A stretch of DNA of 64,000 nt from Catenulispora sp. GP43. GTDB lineage: Bacteria; Actinomycetota; Actinomycetes; Streptomycetales; Catenulisporaceae. Positions within the stretch are counted from its first letter, which is position 1. The number at the start of each line of letters is the position of its first letter. The stretch spans positions 1 through 64,000 of the forward strand of contig NZ_JBGCCT010000040.1 of assembly GCF_041260665.1 (NCBI RefSeq), in the 5' to 3' direction. The notes under the pieces are model-generated. The model worked only from the letters and a program-made list of their open reading frames with translations, had not been told where the DNA came from and ran no database searches. This document shows positions 25,067 to 32,950 of the stretch, piece by piece. Both the position numbers and the translations under genes were made by a program.

Positions 25067-25810
25067 TTAGCCGTTGGCCAGCGCCTGTACACGGCTGTAG
25101 TCGCCGTTGAAGACGTCCTGGTCGCCGGCCATGGAGCCGGAGTCGGCGTACTGCCAGATGGTGTAGAAGCCCCAGCCGGCCGGCAGCGTGCCCGCCGAGC
25201 CGTTGTAGTTCGCGATCCACAGCGGGTCGTTGTTGGCGAAGGCGCCGGAGTCGCCGGTGCAGGTCGACCACCAGTCGGTGGTGGTGTAGATGACGGCCCA
25301 GCGGCTGGTCTTGGCGTGGTACTCGTTGACGAACGAGGACACCCAGCTGACCATCGCGCTCTGGCTCAGGCCGTAGCACTCGGCGCCGTAGGGGTTGTAC
25401 TCGATGTCCAGCGCGCCCGGCAGGGTCTTGCCGTCCTTGGACCAGCCGCCGCCGTGCGCGACGAAGTAGTCGGCCTGCGCGGCGCCGGTGGAGCCGTTCG
25501 GGATGGCGAAGGTGTACGCGCCGCGGATCAGCCCGGCGTTGTAGGCGCCGTTGTACTGCTGGGCGAAGTACGGGTTGGTGTAGTACGTGCCCTCGGTCGC
25601 CTTGGAGTACGAGAACTGGGCGCCGGCGGCCTTGGTCGCCGACCAGTTCACGTTGCCCTGGTGGGACGACACGTCGTCGCCGTGGGGGTAGGTGGTGGCC
25701 TGGGCCATCGACGGCGCCAGCGCCGCGGTGCCGGCCAGCGCGCCGATCGCCAGCGCCGTGAGGGCGCGGCGCCGGGTGCGAAGGGCGCTGTGCGACGAGA
25801 TCTTGACCAT
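25067..25810 (-). CDS. Secreted GH25 muramidase (lysozyme), paralogue 1
   Basis: A 247-residue exported GH25 lysozyme. The signal peptide (1-38, ending MAQA) is followed almost at once by the barrel: GDDVSSHQGNVNW, FSYSKATEGTYYTNP, GLIRGAYTFA, ALDIEYNPYGAECYG, WGFYTIWQYADSG and DQDVFNGDYSRVQ. It lacks the 75-residue linker of its neighbour. ATG start at 25808-25810, with AGGAGAG five bases before it. First gene of a two-gene unit. Both enzymes fit wall turnover or attack on other bacteria, upstream of the sugar kinases and importer nearby. Confidence 0.9.
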   Translation of the reverse strand: MVKISSHSALRTRRRALTALAIGALAGTAALAPSMAQATTYPHGDDVSSHQGNVNWSATKAAGAQFSYSKATEGTYYTNPYFAQQYNGAYNAGLIRGAYTFAIPNGSTGAAQADYFVAHGGGWSKDGKTLPGALDIEYNPYGAECYGLSQSAMVSWVSSFVNEYHAKTSRWAVIYTTTDWWSTCTGDSGAFANNDPLWIANYNGSAGTLPAGWGFYTIWQYADSGSMAGDQDVFNGDYSRVQALANG

Positions 25811-25961
25811 TGAGCTCTCCTGTGGGGTGAGACCTGATGGTGGAACCACGACGTGGACCGGGAGCGCGAACGCCCGAAGACGCCCCCGTCCTGTGCCTTC
25901 GGCGGTGCGGAGCTGTCAGGGTGCTGTTTCGGACCCCGGCTCGCCGCCGTCGGCAATGAGT

Positions 25962-25998
25962 CAATGTAGCGGGAAAACAACAACAGTCAACGACTGTT
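25962..25998 (-). promoter_or_regulatory. Promoter and palindromic operator of the GH25 pair
   Basis: AACAGTC-AAC-GACTGTT (25982-25998) is a perfect 17-bp inverted repeat. On the minus strand its centre contains the -35 TTGACT (25985-25990), followed after 16 bases by -10 TACATT (25963-25968). A bound repressor would cover the -35. The leader to the GH25 start would be about 145 bases. The palindrome touches the stop codon of the upstream kinase gene. Confidence 0.5.
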
Positions 25999-27113
25999 TA
26001 TGAGAATTCTGCGAACTGATGGTTCGCACCGGTGAACACCGCGTGCCCGGCCGCCGCCGCCTCGGCCCCCAGCAGCCGCCGCGCGGCCAGCCAGGCGGCC
26101 CCGGCGGCGCCGTCGGCGGCCAGCCCCACCGGCGAGTCCGGCCAGCGCCGGCCGATCGCCGCGGCCACCGCCTGGAACACCGGCGAGCGGCTGACCAGCA
26201 CCGAGCCGCCCAGCACCACCGGCTCCCCGGGCGCCGGCGCGAGCGTGGCCAGGCTCTCCACCAGGGCCTGCGCCGCCTCGGCGACGATGCGCACCGCCGC
26301 CGGGTCGCCGAGCTCGTAGGCGGCCATCACCAGCGGGGCGAGCCCGGCCAGGGCGACCGTCGGCTGCGCGGTCACGGCCCGGACGAGCTCGGCGGCGCGC
26401 TTGCGGCCGCGCAGCGTGAAGCCCTCGCCGATGCTGGCGGCCGGCGGGAGCGCGCCGGTGGCGGCGGGATGGACGGGGGCTGACGGGTGCGCGGCGGTCG
26501 GGGTGGGGTCGCCTGACTCAGCCTCCTGTTCAGACCTCTGATCCAGCAGTCGCGCCAGCACCGCCGTGGCGAGGTGTGCCATCGGCCGGCGGCCGTCGGC
26601 GGCGGCGATGGCGGCACGCGCGGCCTGGCGTCCGATCCAGAAGCCGGACCCCTCGTCGCCGAGCAGCCAGCCGTAGCCGTCGCTGAAGCGGGCCGGCAGG
26701 CGGTCGCGCATGCGGGCGGCGACGGCGCCGGTACCGGAGACCAGCAGCGTGCCGTCGGGGGCGGGGGTGCCGGCGGCGAAGGACACGGTGACGTCCGAGA
26801 CCACCGGCACCGGACAGGTCAGGCCGGCGTCGGCCCAGGCCTGCTCCAGCACCCGCGGCGCCTTCGGATCAGCCATCAGGGTACTGACGCCGGCGAGCCC
26901 CACCACGCAGGCCCCGACCCGCTCGCCGGGCACGTCGCCCAGCGCCGCCCGCAACGCCGCCACGATGTTCGCGACGGCGGCCGCGGCGCCCAGCACGGTC
27001 GGATTCCCGCCGCCGGCATGCCCGGTCCCCAGCGTGCGCCCGTCGACGGTGGCCAGCACGGCCCGCGAATGCGACCCCCCGACGTCGAGCCCCACCACGC
27101 ACGGGTCCGCCAT
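25998..27113 (-). CDS. BadF/BadG-type sugar kinase (N-acetylglucosamine/N-acetylmuramic acid kinase-like), paralogue 1
   Basis: A 371-residue cytosolic ASKHA-fold kinase. The phosphate-1 loop is VVGLDVGGSHSRAVLA (about residues 6-21). Then come GLAGVSTL, phosphate-2 LLVSGTGAVAARM, GYGWLLGDEGSGFWIGRQA, and the adenosine motif VVLGGSVLVS. The GDEGSG...IG element is typical of BadF-type N-acetylglucosamine kinases and of MurK, a clostridial kinase for GlcNAc and MurNAc. A loop of about 35 residues near 200-235 is Pro/Ala/Thr-rich and not part of the fold. ATG start at 27111-27113. Placed right upstream of the muramidase pair, it probably phosphorylates wall-derived amino sugars. Confidence 0.8.
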   Translation of the reverse strand: MADPCVVGLDVGGSHSRAVLATVDGRTLGTGHAGGGNPTVLGAAAAVANIVAALRAALGDVPGERVGACVVGLAGVSTLMADPKAPRVLEQAWADAGLTCPVPVVSDVTVSFAAGTPAPDGTLLVSGTGAVAARMRDRLPARFSDGYGWLLGDEGSGFWIGRQAARAAIAAADGRRPMAHLATAVLARLLDQRSEQEAESGDPTPTAAHPSAPVHPAATGALPPAASIGEGFTLRGRKRAAELVRAVTAQPTVALAGLAPLVMAAYELGDPAAVRIVAEAAQALVESLATLAPAPGEPVVLGGSVLVSRSPVFQAVAAAIGRRWPDSPVGLAADGAAGAAWLAARRLLGAEAAAAGHAVFTGANHQFAEFS

Positions 27114-27495
27114 GGATGCCGCCACCTCCCGATCGCCCGCCACCGGCCACCGGGCACACCCCTGTGGCGTCATGTGGGATCTTGCCAGAGCGGACACCAC
27201 AACTCAACGCCATCGCAGACCCTTGACGCCCGCCCTGGGATCTGGGACGCTCCCGGTCTGGGCGGTCGCAGCAGGTGACGGGCGGCGCGGGCGGGGCCGG
27301 ACGACGCCGGAGACGGCGTCTGGGTTGATGTGGATTCTTGGCACACGCCGCCGCGTACCGAACAAATGGCGGCAGCCTAAGACCAGGTCAGGACGCGTGG
27401 GGTGGGGCGCTGTGAAGGCGCGCGGCGGTGTGCGCGCTCATCCGGCAGGCTTTAGCGCATCAGCACAGGGTGCGCGGAAATGGTGCACAACTTCG
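27114..27495. other. Intergenic region with promoter of the first BadF-type kinase gene
   Basis: No coding region is convincing in these 382 bases. On the minus strand TTGAGT (27202-27207), a 17-base spacer and CAAGAT (27179-27184) form a plausible promoter, about 60 bases before the kinase start. A rightward TTGACG lies at 27231-27236 without a good -10. From 27300 to 27470 I see nothing I can name. Confidence 0.4.
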
Positions 27496-28278
27496 CTAGA
27501 CCCGCTGGGCGAGGAGAGCATAGGTCTCATGGTGGGAGTGGATGGTGCCACCAAGCTCATTGATCTTCAATCGGAGTGCCGACAGCAACACCTTGAGGCG
27601 CTCAGCCCCGAGTTTCCGGTGATCGCTGACAGTTGCCGCAAGGCCGACCCATTCATCGCTGTCGAAGCTGCGCTCCCACTGGTAACTCCGCATTTCCACC
27701 GGCAAGAATGAGGCGCTTCGTTCGAAGAGGTCGTCGCTGGAGGCGTGCACTCGCGGCATGCTCTGTGCCGAATGCCAGACCTGTGTGACTTCCGGCGCAT
27801 ACATGCGGTAAATGGGGTCGAAGGCGGCGCTGACGGCCTCGTCCAATGCCGTCGACGTCCAGAACCGCGCGATGGTCCCACCCGCATTCAGTACCTCGGC
27901 GGCTTTGGCGACCCCGCGCTCGGGGTCGATCCAGTGCCAGGCGTCACCGCACGTGATGAGGTCGAACGTGCGCCCCGCCGCATCCCATGACTCGAAGGCG
28001 GCAACCTGCACCTCGACGCCATGGCCGCGGGCGACCCGGGCCATGCGCTCGTCCACCTCGACGCCGAGAACGGACAGACCACGTTCGACGAGTGCCACAG
28101 CGGCCTTGCCGGTGCCACATCCGACATCGAGAACCTTTGCGGGCCGCAAGCCGGCCAGGTCGTCGATCAACTCGCTGGGATACCTCGGTCGGTACCGGTC
28201 ATACCGCTCGGCCACGGACCCGAATGATCCGGCCCGCTCGCGATCGAGATGTAGCTCCTGGGGCGACACATCCGGCAT
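27496..28278 (-). CDS. Class I SAM-dependent methyltransferase (methyltransferase 11 type)
   Basis: A 260-residue cytosolic methyltransferase. The SAM site is VLDVGCGTGKAAVAL (about residues 48-62), then VLGVEVDERM, ITCGDAWHWIDPE, and VLNAGGTIARFW. The opening SFGSVAERYDRYRPRYP is common to actinobacterial small-molecule methyltransferases of this type. The substrate cannot be told. ATG start at 28276-28278; no ribosome site precedes it, but TACCCT seven bases upstream suggests a leaderless transcript. It lies between the two paralogous kinase genes in the same direction, with no obvious link to them. Confidence 0.78.
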   Translation of the reverse strand: MPDVSPQELHLDRERAGSFGSVAERYDRYRPRYPSELIDDLAGLRPAKVLDVGCGTGKAAVALVERGLSVLGVEVDERMARVARGHGVEVQVAAFESWDAAGRTFDLITCGDAWHWIDPERGVAKAAEVLNAGGTIARFWTSTALDEAVSAAFDPIYRMYAPEVTQVWHSAQSMPRVHASSDDLFERSASFLPVEMRSYQWERSFDSDEWVGLAATVSDHRKLGAERLKVLLSALRLKINELGGTIHSHHETYALLAQRV

Positions 28279-28320
28279 GGCACAAGGGTACCGAGCCCGT
28301 CCAGCCTGCAAGGCTGAGCC

Positions 28321-28354
28321 GCCTGCCGCCTGCCGCCTGCCGCCTGCCGCCTGC
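28321..28354. repeat. 7-bp tandem repeat (GCCTGCC, almost five copies)
   Basis: GCCTGCC is repeated 4.9 times without error upstream of the methyltransferase gene and 28 bases from the stop of the kinase gene. It is a microsatellite able to change length by slippage, lying 42 bases from the methyltransferase start. Confidence 0.85.
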
Positions 28355-28381
28355 AGTTCAGCAAAGCTGCCGCCGCCAGCC

Positions 28382-29443
28382 CTACTCCGCCGCCGCCCCC
28401 GCCCCGCCAGCCAGCCGCGCATGCACCCCGGCGTCGATCCCCGGCTCCAGCACCCGTGCCGCCAGCCACGCGGCGCCGACCGCGCCCGGGGCGGCGATCA
28501 GCGGGGTGCCGCCGTGGTGTCCGGCCAGGCGGCGCTGGACTTCGGCGCCGATCGGGCCGGGGGCGGTCAGCAGGGAGCCGGCCAGGACCAGGGGTTCGTC
28601 GGGGTTGTCGCCGGCCAGGGCGGTGGCTGTGGCCATCAGGAGGCTGACGGCGCGGTCCACGATGCGCTGCGCCACGCGGTCGCCGGCCGTCGCCGCCGCC
28701 GAGACCAGTGGGGCCAGGGCCGCCAGGGCGATCGGGGGGCCGTCGTAGACCGCGTCGCGCAGGGCGGCGATCTGCTCGTCGGTGGAGTGCGGGACCACGT
28801 CGTCGCCGGTGACCGTGGCCAGGACCGCCGGGGCCAGCAGGGTCTGCTCGCCGCGGCCGTCGAGGGCTGCGAAGACCGCGCGGACCGCCTGGCGGCCGAT
28901 CCAGAAGCCGGAGCCGTCGTCGCCGACGAGCCAGCCGTTGCCGTCGATGCGGGCGGTGACCTCCTCGCCCTCGACGCGGGCCGCTATCGAGCCGACGCCG
29001 GCGATCAGGACCGAGCCGCTGCGGCGCGGGGTGCCGGCCGCGAAGGCGGTCACCGCGTCGGCGACCACGGACACCGGGCAGGTCAGGCCGGCGTCCACCC
29101 AGGTCTTGGCCAGGGCCTCGGCGCTGGGCCCCCGGGAGTAGCGCAGGATGCCCGCCGCGCCGACCACCACGCCGGCCACCGAGGCCGGTGCGACCGTGCC
29201 CAGGGCCTGGGCGACCGCGTCGCTCAGGTGCGCCACGACGTCCGCGATGGGGAGAGCTGTGGGGTTCGCCAGGGCTGAGCGGCCGCGGCCGATCACTTCG
29301 CCGCCGACGGTCGCGACCACCGCCTCCACCAGCGTCGATCCGGCCTCCACGCCCAGCACGACCCCGTTCCGGGTGACGGCGGCACCGGCGGCGTCGGCGG
29401 ACGCGGCGTCCGGGGTCGGGGCGACGGGTGAAGCCGACGGCAT
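28382..29443 (-). CDS. BadF/BadG-type sugar kinase, paralogue 2
   Basis: A 353-residue cytosolic kinase, a clear paralogue of the gene at 25998-27113. Both share the core DAGLTCPV.VV.D....FAAGTP, GNGWLVGDDGSGFWIGRQA here, and a closing AAPGAVGAAWLAARVL. In this copy the phosphate-1 loop reads VVLGVEAGSTLVEAVVA, with Glu in place of the first Asp of the usual DGG(G/S)-T pattern. That could weaken or shift activity. ATG start at 29441-29443, with GGAGGA five bases before it. It probably handles a second wall sugar, or has become regulatory. Confidence 0.75.
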   Translation of the reverse strand: MPSASPVAPTPDAASADAAGAAVTRNGVVLGVEAGSTLVEAVVATVGGEVIGRGRSALANPTALPIADVVAHLSDAVAQALGTVAPASVAGVVVGAAGILRYSRGPSAEALAKTWVDAGLTCPVSVVADAVTAFAAGTPRRSGSVLIAGVGSIAARVEGEEVTARIDGNGWLVGDDGSGFWIGRQAVRAVFAALDGRGEQTLLAPAVLATVTGDDVVPHSTDEQIAALRDAVYDGPPIALAALAPLVSAAATAGDRVAQRIVDRAVSLLMATATALAGDNPDEPLVLAGSLLTAPGPIGAEVQRRLAGHHGGTPLIAAPGAVGAAWLAARVLEPGIDAGVHARLAGGAGAAAE

Positions 29444-29564
29444 GGGGTCCTCCTGGCGTGGACGTGAAGTCCTGTGGGATCGGTGCCTGACACAGTCTGG
29501 CATGCGAACCGGGGCCTGAGAACGGTTCCGGCCAGGTCCGGGACCGGTTACGGGCAGCCTTGAA

Positions 29565-29597
29565 GCGGGTGGGGCGGCCTTGCGCGGCCCCACCCGC
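29565..29597 (-). terminator. Terminator after the amidase gene
   Basis: An 11-bp perfect stem (29565-29575 with 29587-29597), loop 11 bases, lies 28 bases past the amidase stop and ends the importer-amidase operon. Confidence 0.7.
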
Positions 29598-29624
29598 CGA
29601 ACGAACCGGCGAAGCGCCGGCGCC

Positions 29625-31721
29625 TCAGGACGTCGAGGGCACCACGTCCACGTCGGCGGCGTTCACGAACGCCATCCGGTGGTTGTACGTGATCAGGTAG
29701 TACTGCGTCGTGCCCTTGAAGTCGGTCTGGTCCATGAACGCCGACCCGTCGATGTTGAAGGCGTTGAACCAGTCGCTCTGCAGCAGCTTCCCGTCGGTCA
29801 CGTACGCCTGCCCCGGCGTCAGCGTGTACTTCGAGGCGATCCGCTGCGAGCGCGGCACGCCCCCGTACCAGGACGTGAACGCCGCCGGGTACGCCGAGGC
29901 CTCCGGGAAGGACTCGGTGTAGATCGGCACGCTGGTCTTGCCCGCCTTCGGCACCACCGTCAGCGCCTTGACCGGCGCGGCGGTCAGCGGTCCGAAGTCG
30001 TTGTGGAACCACGCCTTCTGGCCGGCGAACCAGATCGCGATCCAGCCCCCGGGCGCCCGGTCGGCCACCACGAACTCCTGCCCGGTGCCGGCCTGGTCGC
30101 CCCAGTCATCGGCCTGGGTGGTGCCGGCCGAGCCGTCCGAGTGCAGGTAGGGGTCGGACAGCAGCGGCGCGCTGTCGCTGGGCGCGGTCCGCAGCCACAC
30201 GAAGTTCGTCGGCTGCTTGGGCATGTTGATGTAGTAGCTCGCCGGGCACGGCCCGTTCAGGTTCGGCCACTCGGCACCGTGGTACGGCCCCGGGTACGGC
30301 GTCAGGTCCTGGATGTTCTGGCAGCCGGAGACCACCTGCTGGTTCAGCTGGAACACCGGGTTGATCGCCACGACGTCGGACGTCGGCGGGGCGTCGGGGT
30401 GGATCGGCTGGCCGAGCAGGTCCATGAAGTGCGACCAGTTCCAGTACGGTCCCGGGTCCCAGTGCTGCGAGGCGATCCGGCTGTCACTGCTGCCGGGGAT
30501 GTTGTCGTGTCCCAGGATGTGCTGCCGGTCCAGCGGGATGTTGTACTTCGCCGCCAGGTAGCGCACCAGCGAGGCGGTCGAGTGGTACATCTGCTCGCTG
30601 TACCAGGTGGCTCCGTCGAGCGCGTAGCCCTCCTGCTCGATGCCGATCGAGTGCTGGTAGAAGGACTCGTTCGCGCTGTCCCAGGCGATGTCCTCGTCCG
30701 GCATCATCTGGGTGACGTGCCCGTCCTCGGAGCGCACCTCGTAGTTCGCCGAGGCCTGGTACGAGGGGTCGTGGAACAGCCACAGCGTCCCGTCGTTGGT
30801 CTCCTCGTTGTCGTGCAGGGTGATGTAGCGGATGTCCGTGGTGGCCGGACGGTTCGCCGGGTCGTGCCCGCCGTAGTTCGACTTGTCGTTGGGGTCGAGC
30901 TGGTAGAAGCCGTCGGGGGAGTAGCTGCAGTCCAGGTCGGCCGGGCACTCCGGGGCGGACAGCAGCGACGGGTCGTGCACCGGGTCGGCCGGCGGGACCA
31001 CGCTGACCAGGCCCAGCTTCTTCGCGGCGGCCGGGTCGTCGTACGCCCACGGCTGCGAGGCCAGCGACAGCGTCTGGCCGTCCTGCGTGGTCGCCGACTG
31101 GCCGGTGCGGATGGTGGTGAACACGTCGTCGGCGAAGACCTGCGCAACCTTGGTCTCCGAGGCCTCGGCGTAGCGCGCCACGCCGACCGTCCAGGCCGTC
31201 AGGTTCACCGACGGGGGCAGAGCGCCGTGGTTGTACTGCTTCTCATAAGACGCCAGCAACGCGGCGCCGGCCCGGATGTTCTGCACGTCGTTGGTCTCGG
31301 CCGTGGCCAGGTCGATTCCGGCCAGCGCGGCGGCCTTCGCGGCGGTGTGCAGCGCCGGCGCGTTGAGCAGGTCCGGGGTGCGGAACGTGCTGGTGAAGCC
31401 GGCGGAGTTGAGCTCGGCCTGGGTCAGGTTGGTGAGGTTCATCGGGCCGTAGCCGGCCGAGAAGCTCGGCTTGCCGCCGTGCGCCTCCCACAGCGACTCG
31501 TTGTACGACACGGACATCAGGACCGGCAGCGGAACACCGAACTCCGCCGAGGCCGCGGCGAACGCGGCCTGGCGCGAGCCGGGGTCGGCCGGGGTGGAGG
31601 GACCGGCCGGGGTGCCGGTCGCCGCGGCGCTGTGCGCGGCCGGCACGAACGCCGCGGCCGCCGCGACCAGCGCGGAGGCGACCACGGGTATCAGGGCTCT
31701 GCGCCTGCGGGGGCGTCTCAT
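29625..31721 (-). CDS. Large secreted N-acetylmuramoyl-L-alanine amidase (Amidase_2/PGRP fold), coupled to an ABC importer
   Basis: A 698-residue exported enzyme. The signal peptide ends near residue 34. About 50-250 is a helical lytic-transglycosylase-like region (EFGVPLPVLMSVSYNESLWEAH with a possible catalytic Glu, then GYGPMNL). At about 290-470 is a zinc amidase domain: TLHDNEE, the paired SIGIEQEG, and HILGHDNIPG, with the last ligand near HWDPGPYW. The C-terminal 220 residues look like SH3-type wall-binding repeats. It frees peptide stems from glycan. Its ATG overlaps the stop of the upstream ATPase gene (ATGA), so enzyme and importer are made together. A paralogue lies at 40487-42298. 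Confidence 0.85.
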   Translation of the reverse strand: MRRPRRRRALIPVVASALVAAAAAFVPAAHSAAATGTPAGPSTPADPGSRQAAFAAASAEFGVPLPVLMSVSYNESLWEAHGGKPSFSAGYGPMNLTNLTQAELNSAGFTSTFRTPDLLNAPALHTAAKAAALAGIDLATAETNDVQNIRAGAALLASYEKQYNHGALPPSVNLTAWTVGVARYAEASETKVAQVFADDVFTTIRTGQSATTQDGQTLSLASQPWAYDDPAAAKKLGLVSVVPPADPVHDPSLLSAPECPADLDCSYSPDGFYQLDPNDKSNYGGHDPANRPATTDIRYITLHDNEETNDGTLWLFHDPSYQASANYEVRSEDGHVTQMMPDEDIAWDSANESFYQHSIGIEQEGYALDGATWYSEQMYHSTASLVRYLAAKYNIPLDRQHILGHDNIPGSSDSRIASQHWDPGPYWNWSHFMDLLGQPIHPDAPPTSDVVAINPVFQLNQQVVSGCQNIQDLTPYPGPYHGAEWPNLNGPCPASYYINMPKQPTNFVWLRTAPSDSAPLLSDPYLHSDGSAGTTQADDWGDQAGTGQEFVVADRAPGGWIAIWFAGQKAWFHNDFGPLTAAPVKALTVVPKAGKTSVPIYTESFPEASAYPAAFTSWYGGVPRSQRIASKYTLTPGQAYVTDGKLLQSDWFNAFNIDGSAFMDQTDFKGTTQYYLITYNHRMAFVNAADVDVVPSTS

Positions 31722-32950
31722 GGGGCTCCTTCGTCATCGGAGGGGGTGGGAGCGTTCTGTGGTGCGTGCGGTGCGTGCGGTGCGTGTGGTGTGTGCGGTG
31801 CGTCGAGTGCGTTCGGTACGTTCAGTGCGTCTGGTGCGGCCACGCCCAGCAGGTCCGCGGCATGGCAGGCGGCGTGCCGGCCGGTGGCGGGCAGCGGCTT
31901 GGGGTCCTCGGTCCGGCAGCGCTCAGCCACGCCGAGCTGCTCGGCCTGGCCGGAGGCCACCAGCGGGCAGCGCGGATGGAAGCGGCAGCCGGCCGGGATG
32001 GCGGCGGAGTCGGGGGTCTCGCCGGTCAGGATCACCGGATCCTGACCGGACTCGGCGACCACCGACAGCAGCGCCTTGGTGTACGGGTGCTTCGGCGCGG
32101 TGAGGACCTCCTCGACGGTGCCGGTCTCCACGATCCGCCCCAGGTACATCACCGCGACCCGGTCGGCGATGTTCCAGGCCAGGCCCAGGTCGTGGGTGAC
32201 GACCAGCGCGGACAGCCCGGTGCCGGCGCGCAGGTCCAGCATCAGCTTCAGGATCTCCCCGCGCACCGAGGCGTCCAGGGAGGCGACCGGCTCGTCGGCG
32301 ACGAGCACCTGCGGATCCAGCACCAGCGCCCCGGCGATCACCACGCGCTGCCGCTGGCCGCCGGAGAGCTGGTGCGGATGCAGGGCCAGGAAGCGCTCCG
32401 GCGGGCGCAGGCCGGCGCGCGAGAGGGCGTCGGCGACCTTGGCCTTCTCGTCGGGGAAGCCGCCGAGGGCTGATTTCCCGTGGATGCGCAGGCCTTCGGC
32501 GACGGCTTCGTAGACCGTGCGGCGCGGGTTGAGCGCGCCGGCCGGGTCCTGCAGGACCAGCTGCACACCGCGCCGGTAGGCCTTCAGCGCCCGCGACTTG
32601 TACGACACCGGCGCGCCGTCATGAAGCACCTGACCGGCCGTCGGCACGACCAGACCGGTCAGCGCCCGCGCCAAGGTGGACTTGCCGCAGCCGGACTCGC
32701 CGACCAGCGCCACGATCTCGCCCGGCGCGATGTCCAGGTCGACGCCGTCGACGGCCCGGGCCCGGCCGCGGCCGTGGCGGGACCGGAAGGTGACGAACAG
32801 GTCGCGAACGGACAGGACGGGGGGCGTGGCCGCAGCGGCGTTGTCAGTCGGGGCTTGGCCGGGCACCGGGGCCGGCTCGGCTGCGGGGTCGTGCTGCGCC
32901 GCGCTGGTGCCGGGCGCCGCCGTGTCTTCCATCTCAACCTCCGGACTCAC
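31718..32950 (-). CDS. Oligopeptide ABC transporter ATP-binding protein (OppF-like)
   Basis: A 410-residue cytosolic ATPase. Walker A is GESGCGKST, Q-loop QLVLQDPAGALNPR, signature LSGGQRQRV, Walker B VLVADEP and the switch THDL. The closing oligopeptide-transporter domain keeps GCRFHPRCP..C. The C-terminal 30 residues are a His/Pro/Ala repeat (PHTPHAPHAPHAP), encoded by a 9-bp tandem repeat at about 31757-31800, and the N-terminal 40 residues are Ala/Pro-rich; both seem to be recent additions. GTG 32950 overlaps the upstream stop (GTGA) with GGGAGG before it; ATG 32932 is an alternative with its own GGAGG. Confidence 0.88.
   Translation of the reverse strand: MSPEVEMEDTAAPGTSAAQHDPAAEPAPVPGQAPTDNAAAATPPVLSVRDLFVTFRSRHGRGRARAVDGVDLDIAPGEIVALVGESGCGKSTLARALTGLVVPTAGQVLHDGAPVSYKSRALKAYRRGVQLVLQDPAGALNPRRTVYEAVAEGLRIHGKSALGGFPDEKAKVADALSRAGLRPPERFLALHPHQLSGGQRQRVVIAGALVLDPQVLVADEPVASLDASVRGEILKLMLDLRAGTGLSALVVTHDLGLAWNIADRVAVMYLGRIVETGTVEEVLTAPKHPYTKALLSVVAESGQDPVILTGETPDSAAIPAGCRFHPRCPLVASGQAEQLGVAERCRTEDPKPLPATGRHAACHAADLLGVAAPDALNVPNALDAPHTPHAPHAPHAPQNAPTPSDDEGAP

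Noticed and set aside
25998-27113. BadF-type protein as part of benzoyl-CoA or hydroxyacyl-CoA dehydratase activation
   Set aside because: No iron-sulfur Cys motif or reductase subunits; the GDEGSG and IG elements match sugar kinases, and neighbours are wall enzymes.
28321-28354. Regular repeats as a CRISPR array
   Set aside because: The unit is 7 bases with no spacers; it is a microsatellite.
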